Source: Caldimonas tepidiphila (GTDB lineage Bacteria > Pseudomonadota > Gammaproteobacteria > Burkholderiales > Burkholderiaceae_C). Taken from it: a DNA stretch of 64,000 nucleotides. Where the stretch lies: positions 149,157 to 213,156 of the forward strand of contig NZ_QXMG01000003.1 of the NCBI RefSeq assembly GCF_003569765.1. The letters run 5' to 3'. Of this stretch, positions 37,801-45,961 are shown piece by piece; within the stretch, counting starts at the first letter, position 1, and every line of letters starts with the position of its first letter. Under the pieces are notes generated by a model. The model had not been told where the DNA came from and ran no database searches. It saw only the letters and a list, made by a program, of their open reading frames with translations. Both the position numbers and the translations under genes were made by a program.

Positions 37801-39516
37801 CTGGCGCTGGACTGGATCATTGCGCCGGGCGTGCCGCGCCGGGTGGTGGGCGACCCGCACCGGCTGCGCCAAGTGCTGCTGAACCTGCTGTCCAACGCGG
37901 TGAAGTTCACGCAGCGCGGCGGCGTGACGCTGATCGTGTCGCAGCGAGGGGAGGACCACTCTCCGGGCACCTGCACGCTGCACTTCCGCGTCCGCGACAC
38001 CGGCATCGGCATCGCGCCCGACAAGCTCGAAGCCGTGTTCGAGCCCTTCACGCAGGCCGACGCCTCCACCACGCGCCGCTTTGGCGGCACGGGCCTGGGC
38101 CTGTCGATCAGCCGCCGCCTGGTCTCGCTAATGGGCGGCACGATGTGGGCGCGGAGCACGCCCGGCGCGGGCAGCACCTTCTACTTCACCGCGACGTTCG
38201 GGCTGGCAGCGGCCGACGGGGACGACGCGGAGGACGGGGACGAGGGCGGCGAGCCGGGCTCCCGCGTGCTGGTGCTCGACGCCTCGCCGCTGCCGGACGC
38301 ACGGCTCGGCGCGGTGCTGGAGACTTGGCGGCTGCGGCCGGTGACCGTCCCGACGCTGGCCGAGGCGGTGCGCCGGCTGGAATCGCTGGCCCCGCACCAC
38401 CGGGCCGTCCAGAGCGTGCTCGCGAAGTCCTCGGCGCTGGACGTGCGCGGCGACTCCGATCTCGCGCTGCTGCGGCGGCTGTGCGACACCGGGAGCCACC
38501 GGCGCGTCGCGATCCTGCTCGAGGACGAAGCGGTGAGCGAGGAGGTGCGCACCGCCTTCGAGCGCAGCGTGGCCTGGCCCGCGGTGCCCTCGATGCTGTT
38601 CGACGCGCTGACCTCGGTCGAAGGCTTCACGCACAGCTCGCTGCGCGAGCGCCGGGGGTGGGACGCCACACGATGGGATACCCCGGCGGAGAACTGCCGC
38701 ATCCTGCTGGCGGAGGACAACCCGATCAACCAGAAGCTCGCGATCCGGCTGCTCGAGGGCATGGGCCACCGGGTGGAGGTGGCCGGCGACGGCGAGGAGG
38801 CGATGCAGCGTGCGTGCGCCGAGGCCTTCGACCTGATCCTGATGGACGTGCAGATGCCGAACCTCAGCGGCTTCGAGGCGACGGGCGCGATCCGCGATTG
38901 CGAGCAGGCGCTCGGCCGCCGCACGCCGATCGTCGCGATGACGGCGCACGCGATGGTGGGCGACCGCGAACGCTGCCTCGCCGCCGGCATGGACGGCTAC
39001 CTGAGCAAGCCGATCTCCAGGCAGGCGCTCCACCACGAGATCCAGACGCACGCGCTGCGGCGCGCCGCGGACGGCGCCGCCGCCGCAGGGCATCCGCTGC
39101 CGGCCGCCGAGGCGCCCGAGCCGCCAGCCCCGCCCCCCGGCGACGGCGCCGCGTCCCCCGCCGCCCTCTACGACCGCGACCGTGCGGTGGCGATGCTCGG
39201 CGGCGACGAGGGCCTGTTCGACGAACTGGCGGAGATGTTCGCGGCGGACGCCGACGCACAGGTCCAGGTCCTGCGCCAGGCCGCAGCGGCGGGCGACCTC
39301 GCCCGGCTGGGTGCGCTGGCCCACGCGCAGAAAGGCGCGGTGTCGATGCTCGCCGCGACGGCGGCGAGCGAGACCGCGGCCCGTCTCGAGGCCGCCTGCA
39401 ACGCGAAGCAGCACGAGCCGGCGCGCGGGCTCGCCGAAACCCTGTGCCGCCAGCTGCTCGAGCTGAAGGAGCGGCTGGCGCGCGACCTCGCCGGCACCGA
39501 GCGCGGCACGGGCTGA
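34849..39516 (+). CDS. CHASE-PAS hybrid histidine kinase with receiver(s) and Hpt
   Basis: The 1555-residue protein has a membrane helix, a periplasmic CHASE domain (GFDIGSEAVRRAAIERA and GFMYMAPVYRGG), a second helix near 330 and four PAS domains (ITDAERRITWVNRGFERIFG, VADRSGRIVDVNEAFVRTSG, GLWDWMD and ATGLDGSVTVFNRGAEQLLG). HisKA follows with His899 in NMSHEIRTPMN, then HATPase (NAVKFT; DTGIGI; GGTGLGLSIS). A receiver-like domain without an acceptor Asp (VLVLDASPLPDARL) is followed by a true receiver (AEDNPINQ; Asp1333 in LMDVQMPN). The Hpt domain has His1492 in LAHAQKGAV. It follows the lipoprotein gene by 19 bp and is the obvious candidate to phosphorylate the receiver-PP2C protein. Confidence 0.93.
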   Translation: MDQERPPSPPRSTWVLPAAVLLASLGLTGSGVYMLDRSIETAAQVRFSRQLDRVEREIQQRFRQPVHAVNSLRSVLTAFPEPGPDVLRTYVEARDLPGEFPGLRGLGFGQRVLREDLERFVAAERSAGRSGFQVRTSGKAPDLYVLKFIEPIEQNRAAWGFDIGSEAVRRAAIERAALTGEPTLTARITLVQDDRQGAGFMYMAPVYRGGDLPEPAGRRLSELAGLVVAPIVVRELLAGIAEVADEQLDIALYDGPATDPARLVYELHETQADRPHALPSRDPLFEAERGMTIGGRTLTLRALSTPAFETEIDRGLQVALGVAGVLLSGLLALSAWLLAVGRARAETLAREMTADLRRLAKVVQHTSNAVFITDAERRITWVNRGFERIFGYRHAEALGHTPGELLDSDRTDPAELQRIREAQQRGEPYQGELLQRGKDGRDAWIDVELQPLHGERGELTGFMAIESDITAQKDAQTRLQAALRETQALLRTIDLHAIVSVADRSGRIVDVNEAFVRTSGYPREELLGQDHRILDSGVHLPAFWAEMRDTIGSGRPWRGEICNRARDGSLYWVSCVVAPFVGLDGTIEKYVSICTDVTESRLAHERLSAMTARLELAIEGSNDGLWDWMDVRSEEAWWSPTFYELLGYRPGEVPASIDTFRSLLHPQHRERVTAALDQALRGGPAFDTEAPLRSKSGEWRWFRGRAKVYFDAAGKAQRMAGSLQDIHDRKQAEAALSRTTAQLRSVLDAASEVSVIATGLDGSVTVFNRGAEQLLGWEAGEIVGRHTLAKFHDPQELEQRRAELSAELGRAVEAAEVFAEEARLARPREWSYVRRDGSRVSVSLVITEMRADDGETIGRLSLAQDITLRKEHEASLREARARAEQANVAKSQFLANMSHEIRTPMNAIIGMTDLALEGELNADQRELLTVVKDSARSLLNLVNDILDFSKVEAGHLEFEHVGFDLLELVAATTRTLDERARGKGLALDWIIAPGVPRRVVGDPHRLRQVLLNLLSNAVKFTQRGGVTLIVSQRGEDHSPGTCTLHFRVRDTGIGIAPDKLEAVFEPFTQADASTTRRFGGTGLGLSISRRLVSLMGGTMWARSTPGAGSTFYFTATFGLAAADGDDAEDGDEGGEPGSRVLVLDASPLPDARLGAVLETWRLRPVTVPTLAEAVRRLESLAPHHRAVQSVLAKSSALDVRGDSDLALLRRLCDTGSHRRVAILLEDEAVSEEVRTAFERSVAWPAVPSMLFDALTSVEGFTHSSLRERRGWDATRWDTPAENCRILLAEDNPINQKLAIRLLEGMGHRVEVAGDGEEAMQRACAEAFDLILMDVQMPNLSGFEATGAIRDCEQALGRRTPIVAMTAHAMVGDRERCLAAGMDGYLSKPISRQALHHEIQTHALRRAADGAAAAGHPLPAAEAPEPPAPPPGDGAASPAALYDRDRAVAMLGGDEGLFDELAEMFAADADAQVQVLRQAAAAGDLARLGALAHAQKGAVSMLAATAASETAARLEAACNAKQHEPARGLAETLCRQLLELKERLARDLAGTERGTG

Positions 39517-39537
39517 GGCCGCGCCGCAGGCAGGAGC

Positions 39538-40398
39538 TCAGCGCAGGCCGGCCTGCAGCCGCAGGCGCTCGGCCGGCGCCGCCTCCGCCTCGAAGCGCAC
39601 CCGCTCGACGGCCGCCTGCGAGGGCCTGTCCGTGACCTGGTAGTCGCTGCTCCAGGCCCCGGTCCCCGTCGCCCCCCAGAGGCTGAGCATCAGGTAGCCC
39701 GGCAGATGCGGCAGGGGGCCGCGCGCGCCGCTCTCCTCGTGCACCAGGCGGCCGTCGACGAACCACTGGATGCCGGTGGCGGTCCAGCGGAAGGCGTAGT
39801 CGTGGAAAGCCGCCGAGGCGTCGAAGCCGAGCGGGACGACGCTCGGATGCTCGACGCCGTCGGACCAGTAGTTCAGGTGCAGCCGGGTCGGGTCGTCGCC
39901 CTTGATCTCGACATCGATCTCGTCGTGCCGCGTGCCTTCCGCGGGCCCGGTGTAGAGGAAGAAGGCGGTGACGGTCCCCGGCGTGCCGGAGGCCATCAGC
40001 CGCGCCTCGTAGAAGCCGTGGCCGTGGCGCTGGAGGCTGCGGTACTCGCCCGACACGCAGCTCATGCCGCTGCGGCTCTGCGTGTCCGCCTCCAGCGTGA
40101 TCAGCAGCCGGCCGTCGTGGAAGGCCAGTTGCTCCGGATGCCAGCCGTTGAGGAAGTGGCCGCCGTTGTTCCAGCGGGACGCCTGCCAGCGCGCGGCATC
40201 GGCGAACTCCATCGTGTCCTCGAAGGACGGCGCTCCGCTCACCACCGTCCGGCCCGCCTCCCCGGCCGGCTCGGCCCCGGCGTGCGGGAAGCTCCCCTGC
40301 GTCGCCGGCGGCACGGCCGCGACGCTGCCGCCGCCACAGCCCGCCACCAGCAGCGCGGCGCCCAGACCCAGACCTGCAAGAACCTGCATCGAGAACAT
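39538..40398 (-). CDS. Glycoside hydrolase family 16 lipoprotein (beta-glucanase-like)
   Basis: The 286-residue protein has a lipobox (ALLVAGCGGG, Cys21) and a GH16 jelly roll whose catalytic ExDxxE-type motif reads HDEIDVEIKG (Glu160 nucleophile, Asp162, Glu164 acid/base). Other GH16 features are YEARLMASGTPGTVTAFFLY and HDYAFRWTATGIQWFVDGRL. Members cut beta-1,3 or mixed 1,3/1,4 glucans and related polymers, some acting as transglycosylases. It ends 22 bp from the hybrid kinase stop, facing it, so it borders the GT2 cluster. It could trim or release that polymer. Substrate specificity is not readable by eye. Confidence 0.88.
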   Translation of the reverse strand: MFSMQVLAGLGLGAALLVAGCGGGSVAAVPPATQGSFPHAGAEPAGEAGRTVVSGAPSFEDTMEFADAARWQASRWNNGGHFLNGWHPEQLAFHDGRLLITLEADTQSRSGMSCVSGEYRSLQRHGHGFYEARLMASGTPGTVTAFFLYTGPAEGTRHDEIDVEIKGDDPTRLHLNYWSDGVEHPSVVPLGFDASAAFHDYAFRWTATGIQWFVDGRLVHEESGARGPLPHLPGYLMLSLWGATGTGAWSSDYQVTDRPSQAAVERVRFEAEAAPAERLRLQAGLR

Positions 40399-40672
40399 CC
40401 CCCGTCACCCCTCAAAGCCCTTCGAACCCTGCGGCAGCGCGACCTGCGGACAATCCCGCTCCCCGGCCCGCTGCCCGGCCTCCCGCCGCGCATCGTTGCG
40501 CCCGTCGAGAAAGGCGCAACCCTCGTTATCGGATGCGCGGCGGGCCGCTTGATGGAGGCACGGCCGGCCGGCGGGCAGGCAGTCGTGCGGTTTTCCTTGA
40601 TCCCCGCAGCCCCCTGCCCCCAAGGGGCCGGGCACGCCCGCTGCGGGCAACGATGGCGAAGGAGGCCACGCC

Positions 40673-41161
40673 ATGCCGCTCGAACCCCGCACCGTCCACG
40701 TCCCCGGCTTCGGCGAGGTGGAAGTGCCGCCGCATGTCTCGCGGGTCGACAGCGGCCCGCACACCGGCAAGGGCTGGCACGGCTGGCAGGTGCGCTGGCT
40801 CGAAGGCGGCATCCGGCGCAGCAAGTGGTTCCCGGACCGGACCCACGGCGGCATCGAGCGGGCGCTCGAGGCGGCGATCGACTACCGGGAGCAGCGCTAT
40901 CCCGGTCGCCAGCCGCGCTCGGCGATCCGCGAGGACAAGGGCGTGACGATCGTGGAGAAGCTGCACAGCAACGGCCGCACGGTGCAGCTCTATGCCCAGG
41001 CCAGCCATCCCCAGCACGGCAAGGCCTCGCCACGCATCTACATCGGCACGCGCGCGACGGCGACCCCGGAGCGCATCGAGCGCGCGATCGCGCAGGCCCG
41101 GGAGGTGCGGCGCCGGCTGGTCGAGGAGCACCGGCTCGAGGCGAAAGGCTCCGGGGGCTGA
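40673..41161 (+). CDS. Hypothetical protein, possibly AP2-type DNA-binding
   Basis: The 162-residue protein starts after an excellent ribosome site (AAGGAGG). Two similar segments, HGWQVRWLEGGIRRSKWFPD with HGGIERALEAAIDYREQRYP, and NGRTVQLYAQ with RIYIGTRATATPERIERAIA, resemble the strand-strand-strand-helix unit of AP2/integrase-type DNA-binding domains. This is a weak, by-eye match. It stands between the GH16 gene (divergent) and the PAS-GGDEF-EAL gene (convergent). No function is assigned. Confidence 0.55.
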   Translation: MPLEPRTVHVPGFGEVEVPPHVSRVDSGPHTGKGWHGWQVRWLEGGIRRSKWFPDRTHGGIERALEAAIDYREQRYPGRQPRSAIREDKGVTIVEKLHSNGRTVQLYAQASHPQHGKASPRIYIGTRATATPERIERAIAQAREVRRRLVEEHRLEAKGSGG

Positions 41162-41177
41162 ACCCTGCGCCGGCGCG

Positions 41178-44054
41178 CTACTCCTGCAGGGACCCGGCGC
41201 CCCCCGAGAGGTTCATCCGCACGAACTGCTCGAACTCGACCGCCGGCACCGGTCGGCAGAGGTAGTAGCCCTGGATCTCGTCGCAGCCGGCCTCCCTCAG
41301 GAAATCCAGGACCTCCCGGGTCTCCACGCCTTCGGCGACCACGCGCAGCTTGAGGGTATGGGCCAGGTGCAGGATGGCCTTCGCGAGGGAGCCAAGGCTC
41401 GCCTCCTCGGCCAACTCGGTCAGCCCGGGAAGGAAGGCGCGGTCGAGCTTGAGGACGTCGACCGGGAAGCGCCGCAGGTAGGCGAGCGACGAGTGGCCCG
41501 TGCCGAAGTCGTCCACCGACAGGCACAGCCCCAGGGACTTCAACTGCTGGAGCATCTGGGCGGAGGCCTGCGGGTCCTGCATCAGCGAGCCCTCGGTCAG
41601 CTCCAGCTCCAGCAGTTCCGCCGCCATCCCCGACTCCCGCAGCGCCTCCCGCACCTTCGAGACGAGGTGGGGGTCGTGCAGCTGGCGGGGCGACAGGTTG
41701 ACGGAGACCTTCAGCGGCTGCCCGAACCCGTCGACCCACTGCCGGTTCTGCAGGCAGGCCTGCCGCAGCACCCAGGTGCCGATCGGCCCGATCAGGCCGG
41801 TCTCCTCGGCCAGCGGGATGAACTGCGCCGGCGGCACCCGCCCGAGCTGCGGATGGCTCCAGCGCAGCAGCGCCTCCATGCCCACCACCTTCATGGTCGC
41901 CATGTCGAGCCGGGGCTGGTAGTACACCTCGAACTCCTCGCGCTCGAGGGCGCGGCGCAGCGCGCTCTCGAGCGTCAGGCGGCTGCGGGCCTCCTCGTGC
42001 ATCTCGCGCGTGAAGAACCGGTAGCTGCTGCCCTTCTCGGACTTGGCGCGGTACATGGCGCTGTCGGCGCTCTGGAACAGGGCTTCCTTGGTGGCCCCGT
42101 CGCGCGGATGGACGGAGATGCCGATCGAGGCGCCGACGAACACCTCCTCGCCCGAGATCAGCAGCGGCTCGTCGAACTGCGCGAGCAGCTTCCCCGCCAC
42201 CGCGGCCGCCGATTCCGCCCCTCTCGAGCACGGCAGCACGACGACGAACTCGTCACCGCCGAGCCTCGCGACGAAGTCGCCCGGCCGCAGGCGCGCGCGC
42301 AGCCGCTGCGCGACCTCCTGCAGCAGCAGGTCGCCCGCCTCGTGCCCCATCGAGTCGTTGACCTCCTTGAAGCGGTCGAGGTCGATGAACATGACCGCGA
42401 GCGATTCGCGGTCCTTGTCCGCCAGCGCGATCATCGCGTCGGCACGCTCGTTGAGCAGCGCGCGGTTGGGCAGCAGCGTCAGCGTGTCGTGGGTGGCGAG
42501 GTGCCTCAGCCGCCACTCCGCCTGCTTGCGCTGCGTGATGTCCCGCGCGGTGGCATACATCACCTGCTGCTGCGGAATCCACTTGGCCGACCACGCGAGG
42601 TGAACGACGTCGCCGCCCTTCGTGATCCAGCGGTTCTCGAAGTCCCGCAGCTCCCCGCTGCCCTCCCGCAGGTGCTTGCGGTAGGTGGCCCGGCTCTCCG
42701 CGCGATCCTCGGGATGCACGAAATCCCGGGACAGGCGCCCGACCAGTTCCTGCTCGGCGTGGCCCGTGATGCGGCAGCCCGCGGGGTTGACGCGCAGGAA
42801 GCGGCCCTCGCCGTCGAAGGTGCAGACCAGGTCGAGCGAATTCTCGATCAGGCTGCGGTTCTCGTCGCTCAGGGCCTGGAGCCGCTGCTCGATCTCGCGC
42901 TGCTCGGTGACGTTGCGCGCCATGCCCCGGTAGCCCGCGAAGACGCCGTCGCGGTACACCGGCTCGCCCACGATGGAGACATGGCGCACCCCGCTCCCGT
43001 TCGGCGTCCTGAGCGTGTAGACGATGTCGCGGAAGGGCTCGCGGCGCGCGAACTTCTGCGCATAGAGCTGCAGGCCGGGCTCGTCGGGGTCGAGGGCGAG
43101 CTCCTGCCGGGTGCGGCCCAGCAGGAGGCGCGTGTCCGCGCCCAGCCAGCCCGACGCCTCCTTCATCACCACGCTGAACCGCCCCTGCGCGTCGGTCTCC
43201 CAGTACCAGTCCGACAGCAGCGAGGTGAGGCTGCGGTAGCGCTCCTCGCGCTCGAGCAGCTGCTGCCGGATCGCCTTCTCGGTGGAGATGTCGCGCGAGA
43301 TCGCGACGGTGCCGGTCATCGCGCCGCTGCGCGGGTCGAACATCACGCGCGTGGCGGTGGCTGCCCAGACGTAGTCGCCGTCGCGGCGCCGCAACCGCAG
43401 CTCGATCTGCGCCGGCCTGCGGCGCGACTGGAGCTGGGCCTCGACCTCGGCGCGCACCGCGGGCACGTCCTCCGGATGGATCAGCTCGTTGGCATGGCGA
43501 CCCAGCAGCTCCTGCGCCGGGTAGCCCAGCAGCTGCTGGCTGGCCGGCGACGCATAGACGTAGCGCCCCTGGGCATCGTGGCGCGAGATCAGGTCGCTCG
43601 CGTTCTCGGCCAGCAGCCGGTACTGCGCTTCGCTGCGAACGAGCCGCTGCTGCAGGTCCTGCCAGCGGGTGATGTCGGTGATGGTGCCGGTGTAGCCGCT
43701 GAAGCGGCCGCGCTCGTCGAAGCAGGCGGCGCCGACGCCGAACATCCAGCGCATGCTGCCGTCGCTGCGCACGACGCGGTAGCGCACCTGGTAGTCCTCG
43801 CGCGCGGCCTTGGCGCGGCTGACCGTCGCCCGCACCTGAGGCAGGTCGTCGGGATGGATGTAGCGTTGCCAGCCCGCGATGGAGAACTGTCTGTAGGACG
43901 CGAAGTAGCCGCGCGCCTCGCGGTTGAGCTGCACGCAGACCTCGTTCTCGTCGAAGGTCCACACCACCAGCGTCACTTCATCCGCCAGCCTTCGCATCGC
44001 GCGCTCGGTCTCCGCGGCGGGGTCGCCCCGCCGGGTCTGCTGATCCAATGTCAC
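41178..44054 (-). CDS. Four-PAS GGDEF-EAL cyclic-di-GMP protein
   Basis: The 958-residue soluble protein has four PAS/PAC units (about 25-130, 145-265, 275-395 and 405-520; e.g. [20 protein letters not shown] and [20 protein letters not shown]). An intact GGDEF domain ([11 protein letters not shown] near 598) and an intact EAL domain (GMEALLRW near 726; [39 protein letters not shown]) follow. It has no membrane segment, so it senses a cytosolic signal. The start is GTG 44054, preceded by GAGG. The plus-strand terminator at 44372 faces away from it. It is the second dual-domain c-di-GMP enzyme in the window. Confidence 0.94.
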   Translation of the reverse strand: MTLDQQTRRGDPAAETERAMRRLADEVTLVVWTFDENEVCVQLNREARGYFASYRQFSIAGWQRYIHPDDLPQVRATVSRAKAAREDYQVRYRVVRSDGSMRWMFGVGAACFDERGRFSGYTGTITDITRWQDLQQRLVRSEAQYRLLAENASDLISRHDAQGRYVYASPASQQLLGYPAQELLGRHANELIHPEDVPAVRAEVEAQLQSRRRPAQIELRLRRRDGDYVWAATATRVMFDPRSGAMTGTVAISRDISTEKAIRQQLLEREERYRSLTSLLSDWYWETDAQGRFSVVMKEASGWLGADTRLLLGRTRQELALDPDEPGLQLYAQKFARREPFRDIVYTLRTPNGSGVRHVSIVGEPVYRDGVFAGYRGMARNVTEQREIEQRLQALSDENRSLIENSLDLVCTFDGEGRFLRVNPAGCRITGHAEQELVGRLSRDFVHPEDRAESRATYRKHLREGSGELRDFENRWITKGGDVVHLAWSAKWIPQQQVMYATARDITQRKQAEWRLRHLATHDTLTLLPNRALLNERADAMIALADKDRESLAVMFIDLDRFKEVNDSMGHEAGDLLLQEVAQRLRARLRPGDFVARLGGDEFVVVLPCSRGAESAAAVAGKLLAQFDEPLLISGEEVFVGASIGISVHPRDGATKEALFQSADSAMYRAKSEKGSSYRFFTREMHEEARSRLTLESALRRALEREEFEVYYQPRLDMATMKVVGMEALLRWSHPQLGRVPPAQFIPLAEETGLIGPIGTWVLRQACLQNRQWVDGFGQPLKVSVNLSPRQLHDPHLVSKVREALRESGMAAELLELELTEGSLMQDPQASAQMLQQLKSLGLCLSVDDFGTGHSSLAYLRRFPVDVLKLDRAFLPGLTELAEEASLGSLAKAILHLAHTLKLRVVAEGVETREVLDFLREAGCDEIQGYYLCRPVPAVEFEQFVRMNLSGGAGSLQE

Positions 44055-44185
44055 GAAGGGAGATCCTCAACGGCACGCGGTCATTCGTCTGTCCTGCCGG
44101 CCCCGTCCGCGAGCTCCCTGGCATGGAGTCGGGCGGGCGGCGACTGCCGCACAAGATCGGTTCGGACCGGTACTGTAATTTCGGC

Positions 44186-44395
44186 GCCCGTCCCCGCTCG
44201 CACGGGCCGAGGATCCGCCGTGAAGTCTGCACATTGGGGATAACGCGGGGACCGCTCCCGGCCGGGGGCTTGCCTCACCCGGGAGTGCGGGATGCAGGTT
44301 CCGGCCCGGGTGGCGCATTCTTGTGCTGCCACCGCCCAGGGTGGCACGCGGACAGCAGTGCGAAGGATTGACCCCGGCATGCCGGGGTTTTTTTT
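44186..44395 (+). ncRNA. Candidate small RNA ending at a strong terminator
   Basis: A textbook plus-strand terminator at 44372-44395 has no plausible plus-strand gene before it. The 190 bp upstream are highly structured: stem 44253-44261/44279-44287 (nine pairs, one G-U) and stem TGCCACC 44327-44333/GGTGGCA 44340-44346. The latter competes with an upstream GGTGGC at 44309-44314, giving alternative folds. A TGTAAT -10-like hexamer at 44174-44179 would place the 5' end near 44186, but the -35 is poor and the 5' end is a guess. No known RNA family was recognised by eye. Confidence 0.35.
44372..44395 (+). terminator. Strong rho-independent terminator on the plus strand
   Basis: The perfect palindrome CCCCGGCATGCCGGGG (44372-44387) is followed by eight T residues (44388-44395) on the plus strand only. 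It is the best intrinsic terminator in the window, yet it follows no annotated plus-strand gene. Confidence 0.9.
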
Positions 44396-44468
44396 CCGGC
44401 GCGGCGCCTGCCCGGCGCACCGGGCGCCGGGGCTTGCGCCAAGCGGTGTCAAGCGGGCGACGCCCCTC

Positions 44469-44612
44469 TCACATCAGCGGAATTCCCGGGAAGGGACCGT
44501 TCGCGGCCTCCTCCTCGATGTGGCGGGTGTAGGCGTCGTCCAGGGCGATGGCCACGGCAACGACGATCATCGCGACCCCGAGTGCCCCGAGCAGGAACAG
44601 GAAGAACAGCAT
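44469..44612 (-). CDS. Very small membrane protein (47 residues)
   Basis: Not long enough for ordinary gene lists, but well supported. An AGGAG ribosome site lies seven bases before ATG 44612. The product is MLFFLFLLGALGVAMIVVAV plus AIALDD, a single transmembrane helix, then a charged tail AYTRHIEEEAANGPFPGIPLM. Topology is probably N-out or N-in with a soluble C-tail of about 20 residues. No family is recognised. It lies alone between the orphan terminator and the oxidoreductase gene. Confidence 0.65.
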   Translation of the reverse strand: MLFFLFLLGALGVAMIVVAVAIALDDAYTRHIEEEAANGPFPGIPLM

Positions 44613-44799
44613 GGCGGGCTCCTGGGAGGTGGGAAATGCTGCTTTTTAGTCCTGCCGGCGCGGGAGAAACACCCCGGAAACCCGAAGCTCGCTTACCCCA
44701 GTCCTGCCTGCACAGCACGTTCCGGCGCTGCGTCCCCGCCCGAGCGGCCCGGGTGCCGCCCCCCTGGCGGGCGAGGGGCAGGCCCCGCCCCTGCCCGGC

Positions 44800-45816
44800 T
44801 CACTCCCAGCCGGCGATCGTGATCTTGCCGCGCGCCTGCCCGCTCTCGATCAGCGCATGAGCCTGCCGCACGGTGCCCGCACTGATCGGCCGCAGGGTCT
44901 GCGTCACGGTCGTGCGCAGCACGCCCGCGTCCACCAGCGCAGCCACCTCGTCGAGCAGCGCGCCCTGCGCCGCCATGTCGGGCGTGCGGAACAGCGAGCG
45001 GGTGAACATCAGCTCCCAGTGCAGCGACAGGCTCTTGCGCTTGAGCGGCATCACGTCGAGCGGCTGCGCCGGATCGTCGATCAGCGCGATGCGGCCCTGC
45101 GGCATCGCGGCCTCGACGATGGCCGCCCAGTGCCGGTCGGTCTGCGTGAGCGAGGCCACCATCGACACCTGCGCCAGCCCGATCGCGGCCAGCTGCGGGG
45201 CGAAGGCCGCCGCATGGTCGATGACGTGGTGCGCGCCGAGCTCGCGGCACCAGGCCTGCGTCTCGGGGCGGCTGGCGGTGGCGATCACGGTGAGCCGGGT
45301 GAGGCGGCGCGCGAGCTGGATCAGGATCGAGCCCACGCCGCCGGCGCCGCCGATGACCAGCAGGCTCTGCCCTTCGCCGCCGTCCTTCGCGACGCCGAGG
45401 CGGTCGAACAGCAGCTCCCACGCGGTGATCGCCGTCAGCGGCAGCGCCGCGGCCTCGGCGTCGGAGAGCGACGCGGGGGCGCGACCGACGATGCGGGCGT
45501 CCACGAGGTGGTACTGCGCGTTGCTGCCCGGCCGGTCGAGCGCCCCGGCGTAGAACACCCGGTCGCCGACCGCGTGGCCGCGCACGTCGGCGCCGACCGC
45601 GTCGATGATGCCGACCGCGTCCCAGCCCAGCACCTCGGGGCGGCCCTCGGCCGGGGCACGGCTGCGGCGCACCTTGGTGTCCACCGGGTTCACCGACACC
45701 GCGGCGATGCGCACGCGCAGGTCGTCGGGGCCGGGCTCGGGGATCGGCAGCTCGACGTCGAGCAGCGCGTCGGCGCGCGCGAGCTCGCCGGGCTGGAGAT
45801 AGGCAACGGCCTTCAT
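44800..45816 (-). CDS. Zinc-type alcohol dehydrogenase-like / quinone oxidoreductase (MDR family)
   Basis: The 338-residue protein is a medium-chain dehydrogenase of the NAD(P)H:quinone-reductase-like branch. It has an N-terminal GroES fold (ISVNPVDTKVR-type motif VSVNPVDTKVR near 40; VLGWDAVGIIDAVGADV near 63) and a Rossmann motif SLLVIGGAGGVGSILIQLAR near 151. Structural zinc cysteines are absent, so it is likely zinc-independent despite the family name. It reduces quinones or activated alkenes; the substrate is unknown. The gene is divergent from a LysR regulator with a 145-bp shared control region, the classic regulator-target pair. Confidence 0.88.
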   Translation of the reverse strand: MKAVAYLQPGELARADALLDVELPIPEPGPDDLRVRIAAVSVNPVDTKVRRSRAPAEGRPEVLGWDAVGIIDAVGADVRGHAVGDRVFYAGALDRPGSNAQYHLVDARIVGRAPASLSDAEAAALPLTAITAWELLFDRLGVAKDGGEGQSLLVIGGAGGVGSILIQLARRLTRLTVIATASRPETQAWCRELGAHHVIDHAAAFAPQLAAIGLAQVSMVASLTQTDRHWAAIVEAAMPQGRIALIDDPAQPLDVMPLKRKSLSLHWELMFTRSLFRTPDMAAQGALLDEVAALVDAGVLRTTVTQTLRPISAGTVRQAHALIESGQARGKITIAGWE

Positions 45817-45961
45817 GGTTCTCACTCCTGTGGGGGATGGGGATGGATGCGGCCCCGGGGCGCGAACGCCGCGGCGGGCCGCGAACGACGGAAGTCTAGG
45901 CAGCGCGGCCGGCGTTGATAATCGGCACCTTTCGAGATTCAGTTTCAAGCGGTTTTTGAAG

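Noticed and set aside
34534..37983. 1149-codon frame antisense to the hybrid kinase
   Set aside because: Same shadow effect; the plus-strand frame has continuous recognised domains.
44048..44371. 107-codon plus-strand frame ending at the strong terminator
   Set aside because: It begins inside the start of the GGDEF-EAL gene and has no ribosome site. Its translation is Gly/Arg/Pro-rich with no domain character; the structured-RNA reading fits better, but a peptide is not fully excluded.
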